From assembly GCA_013151255.1 (NCBI GenBank), contig JAADIQ010000055.1, forward strand, positions 1-42,416: a stretch of DNA of 42,416 nt. Direction: 5' to 3'. The notes below the pieces were generated by a model. That model ran no database searches. It saw only the letters and a list, made by a program, of their open reading frames with translations, and was not told the DNA's origin. Position numbers and translations under genes: made by a program. Origin of the DNA: Alphaproteobacteria bacterium. Lineage in GTDB: Bacteria; Pseudomonadota; Alphaproteobacteria; Caulobacterales; Parvularculaceae. Below are positions 7,374 to 15,823 of this stretch, piece after piece; within the stretch, counting starts at the first letter, position 1; each line of letters starts with the position of its first letter.

Positions 7374-9079
7374 TCAAACGGAAAATGCCGGCGGCTGGCT
7401 TAGCGCAATCTTTTTCACGGTTAATTTATCAAACTTCGCCGTCCCCAAGCGCGGCAGAGGCGATGGCGAAATCCAGATCCGCTCCGGCGTCTTATAGGCC
7501 GCCAGCCCCTCGGCGATAAAATCGCGCATCTCCGCAGCGTCCAGCGCGGCGCCGTCCATCGGATAGACCACCAGCCCGACGCGCTCGCCCAGGACATCGT
7601 CGGGCACGGAAAACACCGCCGCCTCGGCAACGCCGTGGTGCTGGTAGACGCGGTTTTCAACTTCGAGCGAAGAGATGTTCTCGCCGGCGCGGATGATCAA
7701 TTCCTTCATCCGGTCGACGATGTAGATGAAGTCCTCCTCGTCCATGCGCGCCAGATCGCCGGTCCGGAACCAGCCGTCAGGGGTCAGCGCCTTTTCGGTG
7801 TCTTCCGGCAGGTTGAGATAACAGCGAAAATTGGCCGGCGAGCGGATCCAGATCTCTCCAACTTCGCCGCGCGCTACCTCCTCGCCATCCTTGACGATTT
7901 TAATATCGGTCAGCGGCGGCACCGTGCGGCCTGTCGAATCGGGGCGTTTTTGATAATCATCGAGCGAGATAACGCAGCCCAGCGCATTGGTTTCAGACAG
8001 TCCGTAGCCGGATGAAGGCTTTGCCTGCTTAAACGTCTTGGCGAGTTTTTTGACATGCTCGGCCGGGCGTTTTGCGCCGCCGGCGCCAACATCAATAAGG
8101 CTCGGCAGACCGTCCGCGCCTGCCGCGTCCATCAGCTCAAAGGACTGGCTCGGTACGCCGACAAAATTGGTGAGGCGTTCCTCATTGATAATTTTTGCCG
8201 CGTCCTTTGCATCCCAGCGATACATCATCGCCACCCGGCGACCGACCAGATAGGACAGTAGGAATATCGAATGCATGCCGGTGACGTGGAACAGCGGCAC
8301 CGCCAGTAATATGCCGGGATCATCACCGAACAGGCTGGCGCCGCCGCGCGCTTCTTTCACTGCGGTCGCCGTAAACGCCCAGGAAAATAGCGTCGAAATA
8401 CAACCGCGATGGGTAAGGACAACGCCCTTGGGCTTGCCGGTGGAACCGGATGTATAGACAATGCAGAAATCAGCATCGGGATGAATATCGATACTTAGCG
8501 GGGTGCTGTCTTGCGCGCCCGCCAAAAGGTCTTCATAGCGATAATCAGCGCCTTCGCCGTCTTCTCTGGCGAGGAGAAGCGTCAAACCAAGCTCGCCCTT
8601 GAGGGGTTTCAAATATTCGAGGCGCCGTTTATCAACGACAACGATTTTGGCGCCACTATCTTCAAGCCCGTATTTTAACTCGTCAGCCTTCCACCAGGCG
8701 TTCAACGGCACCACCACCGCCCCGGTCGAGACAATCGCCATATAAGCGATGCACCATTCGGAAAATTGCGCATCGCAATCGCCACACGATCGCCCGGCTT
8801 GACGCCGAGTTCATCCTGCAGGGCGTGCGCAAAACGGCAGGCCAGGGCCCAGCTTTGCGCAAAGCTCAACCGCTCGCCTTCGAAAATTAAAAACTCCTTA
8901 TCGCCATGGGTCGCGCCGTGCGCAAACAGGGCCGGCAGGCTCTGCGGGGTGTTTTCAAAGACGCGATAGGTATTACCGCGAATTTCCGTCTCTCCAACCT
9001 TAAAAAGCGGGTTTTCCACCAGGATTTTCATCGCTGCGGCGACAAGTTTTTGCTGATCAAGCGGGGCAGCTTCGCCCAT
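7374..9079 (-). pseudogene. Class I acyl-CoA synthetase (FadD-like), disrupted by a one-base frameshift
   Basis: Two frames make one acyl-CoA ligase of about 568 residues once a single base is restored near 8757-8762. The N-terminal part, from ATG 9079, covers GDKEFLIFEGERLSF and GDRVAIAMRNFP. The continuation EWCIAYMAIVSTGAVVVPLN lies in the next frame. Downstream are all adenylation motifs: YTSGSTGKPKGV (P-loop), GYGLSETN, WFRTGD, DRMKELIIRAGENIS and a GTAKFDK C-terminal lysine segment. ATG 9079 has GGGAG upstream, better than the longer start at 9124. It would supply the acyl-CoA for the operon. As written, only a fragment with residues up to about 107 is made from the native start, so either the pathway's own activation step is lost or the base was missed in sequencing. 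Confidence 0.85.
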
Positions 9080-9169
9080 AATCACTCCCTGTTTTGTTGC
9101 AAGCGTGGTCGTGCTGCTCTTCATAGCCGAGCCAGCGCCGGAGGCAAACCGCCGCCGACAGTGCGGCGT

Positions 9170-10675
9170 CTATTTTTGAAAGCGGCGGCCTATTTCGTCT
9201 GCAATGTCGCGCTCAACGCCATCCGGGCGGCCTTGCGCCAGCCACAGCGCCGTGTGGGCGCCTATATAGACGCCCGCCCCGGCGACGATATCGGCGGCCA
9301 GGCGCAGCGCCGGCGCCATATCCGCAAGCCCGGCCAGAGACGGGCGCAGGCTGAGAAAATAGAGCGCCATCACCGCCACAGCCCCGAGCGAGCGATGCGC
9401 GCTCGCCAGCGGTTGCCAAAAGCTGCGCCCGCTCGCGCGCGCATAAAGCGCAAGGTTGAGCCCGACATGAAACACGCCGAGCCCCGCCCCCGCCCACACC
9501 GCGCCGGGCAGGCCATAGGCCATCGTCGCCCAGATAAAGATCGGCAGCCGGACCACCAGATAAATCAGCTCACGGATAAATATCAGCCGCGTCAGGCCAA
9601 GCGCCATAGCGTAGGACTGGGTTGCATAAAACAATGACTGCAAGCCAATCACCGGCGCCAATATCTCTATCACCATCACCGCGCCCAGCCACTTCTCGCC
9701 AAGCAGCAAGAAGACCAGATCATTGGCGACAAAAGCAACGCCAAACGCCGCCGGCATCGCCACCGCGCCGAGCGCGCCGACGCCGCGCAGATACGCCCGG
9801 CGCATCCGCTCAGGCTCGTCTTGCAATGTCGACAAGCCCGGATAAAGCGCCCGCGTCAACGGCCGGGCGACCTGTCCGGCGGCCATTTCCGAAAGCTGCA
9901 ACCCCATGAAAAACACCCCCGCACCGCCGCCGCCGACAAGCCGCGCCAGGATGGGCACATCGAGCTTATTGTTGAGCGCCGCCAAAAAGCTGACGCCGGC
10001 GAGCCAGCCGGAAAACCCGAAAACTTTCCTCAAAGATTGAAAGCCGATCCGGGGAACGAACGGGCGCATCGCATAGGACAATATCAGCTGCACGATGCTG
10101 CCGGCGATCAACCCCAGGATGATCGCCCAATAGGTGCGAAAGATGACGGCAATGCTTATTGAGACGATGACGCCGGCAAGTTTGTTGGCGACGGTTGAAA
10201 TAAATTCGCGCGAGAAATTGAGATCGCGCTCAAATTCATAAAACCGCGGATTGATCAGGCCACTAAAAACCGGAAACGCCGCAACACCCAGAAACACCCC
10301 CAGCATGCGCGGATCGTTATAGACCACCGCCATCACCGGCGCCGCCGCCGCCAGGACAAGGCCTATAGCCAGCCCCCGCAGCGCCGAAAGCGTGAACAGC
10401 GTATCAAGGTCAGCGCGGTCAGCGTCGCGAAACCGCACCACCGCCTGGGCGACGCCAATATCGGAAATACCCTGCAACAGCTGCATCGAGACAATCGCCA
10501 CCGCCACCAGGCCGATATCATCAGGAACCAGCAGGCGGGCGACGACGATGGTGTTAACGGCGCCGAGCAGCCGGGCGAACATCCCGCCGCCAAAAATCCA
10601 CGCCGCGCCGCGCGCCACCCGCCCGGTCAGGGCGGCTTCCTCAGCAATGGGCGGCAATGGCGGCAAATCGGACAT
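9170..10675 (-). CDS. Oligosaccharide flippase family protein (MOP superfamily, Wzx-like)
   Basis: A 501-residue polytopic inner-membrane protein with about 12-14 hydrophobic segments. Typical features are GAAWIFGGGMFARLLG in the first helix, VARLLVPDDIGLVAVA and SDIGVAQAVVR in the loop after it, and a NPRFYEFERDLNF loop. These match the polysaccharide transporter/lipopolysaccharide flippase group, which moves undecaprenyl-linked oligosaccharides across the membrane. ATG 10675 is preferred over the TTG immediately before it. It stands alone, divergent from suhB. Linked glycan genes are not adjacent, but a GT4 transferase (17404) and a WecA-like gene (39676) lie in the same window. Confidence 0.88.
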   Translation of the reverse strand: MSDLPPLPPIAEEAALTGRVARGAAWIFGGGMFARLLGAVNTIVVARLLVPDDIGLVAVAIVSMQLLQGISDIGVAQAVVRFRDADRADLDTLFTLSALRGLAIGLVLAAAAPVMAVVYNDPRMLGVFLGVAAFPVFSGLINPRFYEFERDLNFSREFISTVANKLAGVIVSISIAVIFRTYWAIILGLIAGSIVQLILSYAMRPFVPRIGFQSLRKVFGFSGWLAGVSFLAALNNKLDVPILARLVGGGGAGVFFMGLQLSEMAAGQVARPLTRALYPGLSTLQDEPERMRRAYLRGVGALGAVAMPAAFGVAFVANDLVFLLLGEKWLGAVMVIEILAPVIGLQSLFYATQSYAMALGLTRLIFIRELIYLVVRLPIFIWATMAYGLPGAVWAGAGLGVFHVGLNLALYARASGRSFWQPLASAHRSLGAVAVMALYFLSLRPSLAGLADMAPALRLAADIVAGAGVYIGAHTALWLAQGRPDGVERDIADEIGRRFQK

Positions 10676-10823
10676 CAAACCGGCGAGTTTCGCGTCGCTC
10701 CCGCTTAACCCAATTCGGTATAGGAAGCGATAATCCGGCGGACACCCTTGCGCGCCGCTCGCGCCCGTCTATGGTGCGCCGCCGCGCCAGCCCTAGCCTG
10801 GCCAAATTTGAAAGACGCAAGCG

Positions 10824-11615
10824 ATGTCTCACGCCTCCGCCCTGATCACCATCATGACCAAAGCCGCCCGGAAGGCGGCGCGCGGGCTGGTGCGCGATTT
10901 CGGCGAGGTGCAGGAGCTGCAGGTCTCCAAAAAGGGCGTTGCCGACTTCGTCTCGCTGGCTGACCACCGCGCCGAACAGACTATCTATGAGGAGCTGTCG
11001 GCAGCGCGGCCGAAATATGGCTTCGTGATGGAAGAGCGCGGCGAGATTGAGGGCGTTGATAACTCCAATCGCTGGATTGTCGATCCGCTCGACGGCACCA
11101 CCAATTTTCTTCATGGCCTGCCGCAATTTGCCATCTCGATCGCGCTTGAACGCGATCGCCAGCCTTTTGCCGGCGTGGTTTATAATCCTGTTACAGACGA
11201 ATTATTCTGGGCCGAAAAAGGCGCCGGCGCGTTCCTTAATGACCGCCGCATCCGGGTGTCGCAACGCAGCGACCTTAGTGAATGCGTGTTTGCCTGCGGC
11301 CTGCCTTTCGCCGGGCGCCCCGGACGCGAACGCGCTTTGAAAGAGGCCGAACGGGTATTGGAGCAAACCGCGGGCGTGCGCCGTTTTGGCTCCGCCGCGC
11401 TCGACCTCGCTTTTGTCGCCGCCGGACGCTTCGATGCGTTCTGGGAACGCGATCTCAATATCTGGGATGTCGCGGCGGGCGCACTGATTGTGCGCGAGGC
11501 CGGCGGCATGGTCAGCGACATTGAGGGCGGCGAAAAATTCCTCACCGAGGGCTCAATCCTCGCTGCCAACTCAAACCTCCACACAACCGCCAAGGCGCTG
11601 TTGTCTGAGGGCTGA
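10824..11615 (+). CDS. suhB: Inositol monophosphatase family protein (SuhB-type)
   Basis: A 263-residue Mg-dependent, Li-sensitive phosphatase fold. Metal-binding residues are visible: Glu at about 70-71 (VMEERGE), D87 and D90 in WIVDPLDGTTNF, and the second motif WDVAAGALIVREAGG. It hydrolyses inositol-1-phosphate or similar monophosphates; in E. coli SuhB also acts in rRNA antitermination. The N-terminal VSKKGVADFVSLADHRAE is characteristic of the alphaproteobacterial SuhB. It is divergent from the flippase and convergent, 2 bp apart, with the small lipoprotein. A second member of the superfamily (hisN) is at 15824. Confidence 0.92.
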   Translation: MSHASALITIMTKAARKAARGLVRDFGEVQELQVSKKGVADFVSLADHRAEQTIYEELSAARPKYGFVMEERGEIEGVDNSNRWIVDPLDGTTNFLHGLPQFAISIALERDRQPFAGVVYNPVTDELFWAEKGAGAFLNDRRIRVSQRSDLSECVFACGLPFAGRPGRERALKEAERVLEQTAGVRRFGSAALDLAFVAAGRFDAFWERDLNIWDVAAGALIVREAGGMVSDIEGGEKFLTEGSILAANSNLHTTAKALLSEG

Positions 11616-11617
11616 TC

Positions 11618-11872
11618 CTATACGCAGCGATAATGCCGGTAGCGCCAGCGCACCGATTGCGGGTCGACGGTTTCGTCTTCATAGACCGCGCGCAGGCCAT
11701 AGGCCTGGCAATGCGCCTGCGCCTCGGCGAGCAAGTCCTTGGGGTCGAAATCATACGGGTCATAGGGGATCGATATCGCCTCGGCGCCGGTATAATTTGT
11801 GTCATTGCTGACACAGGCCGACAGCGCAAACCCAACCAAAACGACGGCGATGGTCTTGATTATCCCACCCAT
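11618..11872 (-). CDS. Small lipoprotein of unknown function
   Basis: An 84-residue protein with a lipoprotein signal peptide: a Lys near the start, a hydrophobic stretch IAVVLVGFAL and the lipobox LSAC with the acylated Cys at position 20. The mature part has two further Cys residues (about 56 and 83), which could form a disulfide in the periplasm, and ends in a basic-aromatic VRWRYRHYRC. I recognise no named family. It is convergent with suhB and downstream of hsp20, from which it is separated by an intrinsic terminator. Confidence 0.75.
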   Translation of the reverse strand: MGGIIKTIAVVLVGFALSACVSNDTNYTGAEAISIPYDPYDFDPKDLLAEAQAHCQAYGLRAVYEDETVDPQSVRWRYRHYRCV

Positions 11873-11951
11873 AATGACGCCTTACCGGGGCGCAACAGCG
11901 CCGCGCCCACTTTACTGAAAAGCCATGGTAGCAAGTTGGGCGCAAATAAAA

Positions 11952-11976
11952 AAGGGCGCGGGATACCCGCGCCCTT
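11952..11976 (-). terminator. Intrinsic terminator of hsp20
   Basis: A perfect 11-bp GC-rich stem (AAGGGCGCGGG / CCCGCGCCCTT) with a 3-nt loop. On the minus strand it is followed by TTTTTTATTT. It lies 36 bp past the hsp20 stop codon. Confidence 0.85.
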
Positions 11977-11977
11977 A

Positions 11978-12000
11978 CAAGTATAGAGGGAATATACTTG
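11978..12000. repeat. 8-bp inverted repeat beside the hsp20 terminator
   Basis: CAAGTATA (11978-11985) and TATACTTG (11993-12000) flank a 7-nt loop. It sits between the hsp20 stop and the strong terminator, so the transcript would carry two successive hairpins. Its AT-rich stem would be weak alone; it might be a 3' end processing or protein-binding site, with no evidence for either. Confidence 0.4.
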
Positions 12001-12012
12001 GGCCCAGTCGCC

Positions 12013-12474
12013 TTAAGCGGCGTCCTGGTCCTTCAGGACTTTGATATTGGTCGCTTCGCCGCCATTAATCGCAATTTTTCGCGGTTTCATGGCTTCGGGA
12101 ATTTCTCGCTTCAAATCAATGTTGAGCAGGCCGTTGACCAGCGAGGCGCCGGCGACTTTGACGTGCTCGGCGAGCTGGAAGCGGCGCTCAAACGAGCGCC
12201 CGGCAATGCCCTGATAAAGAAATTCCTGGCCGTCATCGCCGTCCTTGCGGGCGCCGGTGATAGTCAGCGTGTTTTCACGAATCTCAAGGTCGAGATCGGC
12301 TTCACCGAAGCCGGCGACCGCGAGCGTGATGCGGTAGTCATTGTCGTCGAGCCGCTCAATATTATAGGGCGGGTAGCCGGTGGATTCTGCTTTGCCGGCG
12401 CTGTCGAGCAATTCAAAAACCCGGTCAAAGCCGACCGTCGAGCGATAAAGGGGGGTTAAATCAAATGTACGCAT
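12013..12474 (-). CDS. Hsp20/alpha-crystallin small heat-shock chaperone (IbpA-like)
   Basis: A 153-residue class A small heat-shock protein of the IbpA/HspA type. The N-terminus MRTFDLTPLYRSTVGFDR and the alpha-crystallin domain (about residues 35-130: YPPYNIE, YRITLAVAGF, LTITGARK, GIAGRSFERRFQLAEHV, GLLNIDLKREIPE) are typical, as is the C-terminal P-R-K-I-A-I motif needed for oligomerisation. It is an ATP-independent holdase for unfolding cytosolic proteins. Regulation is well supported: a heat-shock-like promoter and a ROSE-like leader precede it, and a strong terminator follows. Confidence 0.95.
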   Translation of the reverse strand: MRTFDLTPLYRSTVGFDRVFELLDSAGKAESTGYPPYNIERLDDNDYRITLAVAGFGEADLDLEIRENTLTITGARKDGDDGQEFLYQGIAGRSFERRFQLAEHVKVAGASLVNGLLNIDLKREIPEAMKPRKIAINGGEATNIKVLKDQDAA

Positions 12475-12562
12475 AGTCGCGTCCTCCTTGGTTAAGCGAG
12501 GGTTCGCGCGCGCCTCCGCCAGATGGCCGAAAACACGCCAACGGAGCCAACAGGCCTCCGTC
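12475..12562 (-). promoter_or_regulatory. ROSE-like RNA thermometer in the hsp20 5' leader
   Basis: The minus-strand leader folds into a 5' hairpin (12541-12561, ACGGAGGCC / GGCTCCGT, one bulged G, loop TGTT) and a 3' hairpin (12483-12501) in which CCUCGCUU pairs with the AAGGAGG ribosome binding site across an AACC loop, leaving one bulged G. The UCGCU core with its bulged G opposite the SD is the signature of ROSE elements, which hold small heat-shock gene translation off at low temperature in Alphaproteobacteria. Pairing was read by eye. Confidence 0.65.
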
Positions 12563-12569
12563 CAGTTTG

Positions 12570-12597
12570 AGATAGGCGCCGTTTCTGCGGTTTCAAC
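12570..12597 (-). promoter_or_regulatory. Candidate RpoH (sigma-32) promoter of hsp20
   Basis: GTTGAA (12592-12597) and CCTATCT (12570-12576) are separated by 15 bp on the minus strand, resembling the alphaproteobacterial heat-shock sigma consensus (a TTGAA-type -35 and a C-rich CCTATNT -10). The expected transcript start, near 12563, would place the ROSE hairpin exactly at the mRNA 5' end. Confidence 0.45.
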
Positions 12598-12677
12598 CCC
12601 GCGTGAGTTTGTGCAGATACGCGTGGACCGTGGGCAAAAGCATGGTAAATGAAGGCGGTTATTATGGGAGCGATGAA

Positions 12678-13568
12678 ATGAGACTACCTAAGTATTTGTT
12701 TTTGGCAGTCGGCCTTGCGGCCCTTGCCGCTTGCGGCGGCGAGCCGGAAGGCGCAGCGCCGCAAGAAAAGGCCGCGCCAGACAATGGCGCGGTTTTGGCA
12801 AGCGTTCTTGCCGGCGAGCACCGCACCGACGAGGAGCGCGCCCGCGACGCCTTTCGCCATCCTGCGCAAACCCTCGCCTTCTTTGGGGTCGAGCCCGGCA
12901 TGACGGTGGTCGAGGCCTGGCCTGGCGGCGGCTGGTATACACAAATCCTCGGCCCTTATCTGAAGGCTGGCGGCGGCGTCTTCTACGCTGCGCATTTCTC
13001 TCCCGAAGGCGCAAGCGAATACGCGCAGAACTCGCTCAACGCTTTTGAAAAAACCTATCTCGGCAAGCCCGACCTTTATGGCGATGTGCGGCTCACCATC
13101 CTTGGCGAGGGCGGCGATATTGCGCCGGCAGGCATTGCGGATGTGGTTTTTACCTTCCGCAATGTTCACAACTGGCAGTCGAGCGGCGTCACGGAGGCCT
13201 ATTTTAAGGAATTATACGATGCGCTCAAACCCGGCGGCGTACTTGGCCTGGTTGAGCACCGCGCCGACGGCGCCGACTTGCCCGACGACGGCACCAGCGG
13301 TTATGTCTATACGGATGATGTGATTGCCCTGGCCAAGAACGCCGGGTTCAATTTTGAGGCTGCATCGGAAATCAACGCCAATCCGAAAGACACCAAAGAC
13401 CACCCCTTTGGAGTGTGGACCTTGCCGCCGTCACGGCGCTCGGCGGAAATGCATGGCCAGGAAGACCCTGACTTTGACCGCGCGGCCTATGATGCGATTG
13501 GCGAGAGCGACCGCATGACGCTGAAATTCCGCAAACCCATCGCCGCTGACGACGCGTTGCTGGAATAG
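12678..13568 (+). CDS. Predicted SAM-methyltransferase-fold lipoprotein (COG4798-like)
   Basis: A 296-residue protein. ATG 12678 is chosen because GGGAG lies 7 nt upstream and it gives a clean lipoprotein signal: MRLPKYLFLAVGLAALAAC, with the lipid Cys at about 19. The rest is a Rossmann methyltransferase fold: FGVEPGMTVVEAWPGGGWYTQIL (motif I region), DVVFTFRNVHNWQ (motif IV region) and LKPGGVLGLVEHRA (post-motif). The predicted-methyltransferase family COG4798 contains many such secreted proteins. SAM is not known in the periplasm, so true methylation is doubtful. Followed at 5 bp by the SCP2 and alpha/beta hydrolase genes, likely an operon. Confidence 0.85.
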   Translation: MRLPKYLFLAVGLAALAACGGEPEGAAPQEKAAPDNGAVLASVLAGEHRTDEERARDAFRHPAQTLAFFGVEPGMTVVEAWPGGGWYTQILGPYLKAGGGVFYAAHFSPEGASEYAQNSLNAFEKTYLGKPDLYGDVRLTILGEGGDIAPAGIADVVFTFRNVHNWQSSGVTEAYFKELYDALKPGGVLGLVEHRADGADLPDDGTSGYVYTDDVIALAKNAGFNFEAASEINANPKDTKDHPFGVWTLPPSRRSAEMHGQEDPDFDRAAYDAIGESDRMTLKFRKPIAADDALLE

Positions 13569-13573
13569 GCCGG

Positions 13574-13894
13574 ATGTCAGACGCGAACACCCCCAATTCG
13601 CTTCTGGCGGCGGCACAGAAGACATTTACCGAACCATTCGGCGGCGCCATTACGCTGTTGGTCGAAGGCGGCAGCGACAAGGCCATCCGCATCGACGGGC
13701 GTAAAACCCCGCCGGTCGTCAGCGCCGCTAACGCTGGCGGCAAGGCTGATTGCATCTGGCGTGCGGCGCCGGATATTTTGCTGCGCGCAATATCCGGCGA
13801 GCGCGGCTTTGAAAGCGTCTATGTCTCCGGCCAGCTCTCGATTTGCGGTGATATGAGCGTGGTGGCGCGGCTTAACCTGAAGCAGGCAAAATGA
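13574..13894 (+). CDS. SCP2 sterol-binding domain protein
   Basis: A 106-residue single-domain protein with an SCP2-like pattern: GGAITLLVEGGSDKAIRIDG (central sheet), CIWRAAPDILLRAISGE and the final ICGDMSVVARL. SCP2 domains bind lipids or acyl-CoA in a hydrophobic tunnel. It starts 5 bp after the methyltransferase-like lipoprotein and overlaps the hydrolase start by 4 bp (ATGA), so translational coupling is likely. Function as a lipid carrier for the hydrolase is inference. Confidence 0.85.
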   Translation: MSDANTPNSLLAAAQKTFTEPFGGAITLLVEGGSDKAIRIDGRKTPPVVSAANAGGKADCIWRAAPDILLRAISGERGFESVYVSGQLSICGDMSVVARLNLKQAK

Positions 13895-14814
13895 CAGATT
13901 TTATTCGTATACCGTCCAATCCGATCCCGGACGGCGCAAAGACATTTATGTTCGCCGCGCCCGACGGCGCCAAGCTGCGCGGCGCCTTCTTTCCCGTCGC
14001 CGATGCGCGCGGCACGATTGTTCTTGAGCCAGGCTGGGCGGAGTTTATCGAGAAATATTTCGAAACCATTGGCCGGCTTCACGCGCGCAAATTCAATGTC
14101 GCGATGATGGACTGGCGCGGACAGGGGCTGTCCGACCGGGAGAGTGCACGCGAAGCAAAATGGAAAAACTATTTTCATATCCTGCGCGAGGATTTGCGCC
14201 ATTTCACCGAGGCGCATGTCAAACCCCGCTTCGGCGCGCCGATGATGTTGATGACGCATTCCATGGGCGGCATGCCGGCGCTGATGCTGCTAGCGGACGG
14301 CTATGACGGGTTTGAGCGTGCGCTCCTGTGCGCGCCGATGACCCGGCTGTTTGCCGGGCCGGCCAATGCGGTGTTCACCGCCGTCAGCGCGATCACCAGC
14401 GCCATCGGGCTTGGCGCCGCGCCGGTGACCAGTAAGGAAGATGATTCCAAAGCGTTTGAGGGCAACATCCTCACCTCCGACCCGGCGCGTCATGAACGCT
14501 TCCGGCAGCTACAGCTGGCCGAGCCGAGCGCTGCCAATGCTGCGCCAACCTTTGGCTGGGTGCATGCGGCTACCAAGACCAGCAAAGAAATGCATCAGCC
14601 TGGGTTTTTTGACAATCTACAAATCCCGGTACGGATTATTACCGCCGGCGAAGAAAAACTGATTGACGGCGGCGATCACGCGACCATCGCCGCTAACAGC
14701 GACCGCATTGAACGGGTGATCATTCCCGGTGCGCTACACGAAATCATGATGGAGCGCGACGAGGTGCAAGAGCCTTACTGGAAAGCGTTTGATACGTTTG
14801 TCGCGACGGGTTAA
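13891..14814 (+). CDS. Alpha/beta hydrolase, lysophospholipase-like (serine aminopeptidase S33 family)
   Basis: A 307-residue alpha/beta hydrolase. A cap-less start leads to MMDWRGQGLSDR, then the nucleophile elbow THSMGGMPA (Ser about 133) and a late GALHEIMMERD with the catalytic His at about 285. The acid is probably in the TAGEEKLID segment. This arrangement is typical of PldB-like lysophospholipases and monoacylglycerol lipases. It is the last gene of the operon with the SCP2 protein and is convergent with the SDR. Lipid ester hydrolysis is the best guess. Confidence 0.88.
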   Translation: MTDFIRIPSNPIPDGAKTFMFAAPDGAKLRGAFFPVADARGTIVLEPGWAEFIEKYFETIGRLHARKFNVAMMDWRGQGLSDRESAREAKWKNYFHILREDLRHFTEAHVKPRFGAPMMLMTHSMGGMPALMLLADGYDGFERALLCAPMTRLFAGPANAVFTAVSAITSAIGLGAAPVTSKEDDSKAFEGNILTSDPARHERFRQLQLAEPSAANAAPTFGWVHAATKTSKEMHQPGFFDNLQIPVRIITAGEEKLIDGGDHATIAANSDRIERVIIPGALHEIMMERDEVQEPYWKAFDTFVATG

Positions 14815-14817
14815 CGC

Positions 14818-15756
14818 CTATGGGCGCGGCCACGTAAAGCCGACAAGCTTTTCGCTTTCTTGCCACAGGCGTGCAGCGGTTTTCTTGTTGCGCGCACGCG
14901 GCGCAACACTCGCATCGCCCACGGGGCCGCGCGCATCGGCAAAACCTGTAGGCCCATAATAGGCGCCGGCAAGCGCCTCCTCGCCCGCCGCGGCCAGGAC
15001 TGTCGGAATGGCGCCTTTTTTTGCAGATTGCGCCATCAACCGGTTGGTGATTTTGTACAAACCGTTCAAAAAACCTGCGGGGCCGGTGCTTTGCAATTGC
15101 GTATCGGAATAGCCCGGATGACATGCGATGCAGGAAACCGAACTACCGGCCGCGGTTAATTTGCGGTCGAGCTCAAAGGCGAACAAAATATTCGCGAGCT
15201 TGCTTTGGGTATAGGCGGTTGTCGGATCATATCTTTTGGTCAGCATCAAATCGTCAAAATGGATCTTGCCATATTTATGGGCGATGCTGGACAGAACGAC
15301 AATGCGCCCTTGCGCCGCCTCAACACGGTCAAATAACAGCCCCGCCAACAAAAAATGCCCGAGATGGTTGGTGCCGAGCTGCATTTCAAACCCGTCCGCG
15401 GTCTCTAATTGCGGCGTCTGCATGATGCCGGCATTGTTAACCAGCGCATCGAGCTTGCCAAAGCGGTTTTTTATTTCCTCCGCCGCCTGACGAACCGAAG
15501 CGAGGCTGGCGAGATCGAGGGTTACATCCTCGACTTTGCCTTTTGCGACCGCGGCAATCTCATCAATCGCGGCGGCGGCTTTTTGCGGGTTGCGGCAGGC
15601 GATGACGATATCCCCGCCGGCCGCGCCAAGCATCTTCGCCGCTTCGCGCCCGATGCCGGAATTGCCGCCAGTGATCAGATAGGTTTTGCCGCCAAGATCG
15701 CCAAGCCGGTCCGGCGTCCAGTTGGAAAAACCGCTATGTTTAATTTTCCGGCTCAT
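14818..15756 (-). CDS. SDR family oxidoreductase, retinol-dehydrogenase/WW-oxidoreductase-like
   Basis: A 312-residue short-chain dehydrogenase: ITGGNSGIG (residues about 28-36), ACRNP (NADP-favouring Arg), NNAGIM, VLSSIAHKYG with catalytic Ser, and AYTQSKLAN (Y..xK). The long C-terminal part and HPGYSDTQLQ are typical of the RDH/light-dependent protochlorophyllide-reductase-like branch. The substrate is unknown; short-chain aldehydes, ketones or retinoid-like lipids are possible. ATG 15756 has GGAGA upstream. It has no close functional neighbours: 67 bp separate it from hisN. Confidence 0.9.
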   Translation of the reverse strand: MSRKIKHSGFSNWTPDRLGDLGGKTYLITGGNSGIGREAAKMLGAAGGDIVIACRNPQKAAAAIDEIAAVAKGKVEDVTLDLASLASVRQAAEEIKNRFGKLDALVNNAGIMQTPQLETADGFEMQLGTNHLGHFLLAGLLFDRVEAAQGRIVVLSSIAHKYGKIHFDDLMLTKRYDPTTAYTQSKLANILFAFELDRKLTAAGSSVSCIACHPGYSDTQLQSTGPAGFLNGLYKITNRLMAQSAKKGAIPTVLAAAGEEALAGAYYGPTGFADARGPVGDASVAPRARNKKTAARLWQESEKLVGFTWPRP

Positions 15757-15823
15757 GGGCGCGTCTCCGTTGGTCGCTGGATTTCAGTCGATACAAATTC
15801 TGCAAGCGTCGCAAGGCCCGCCT

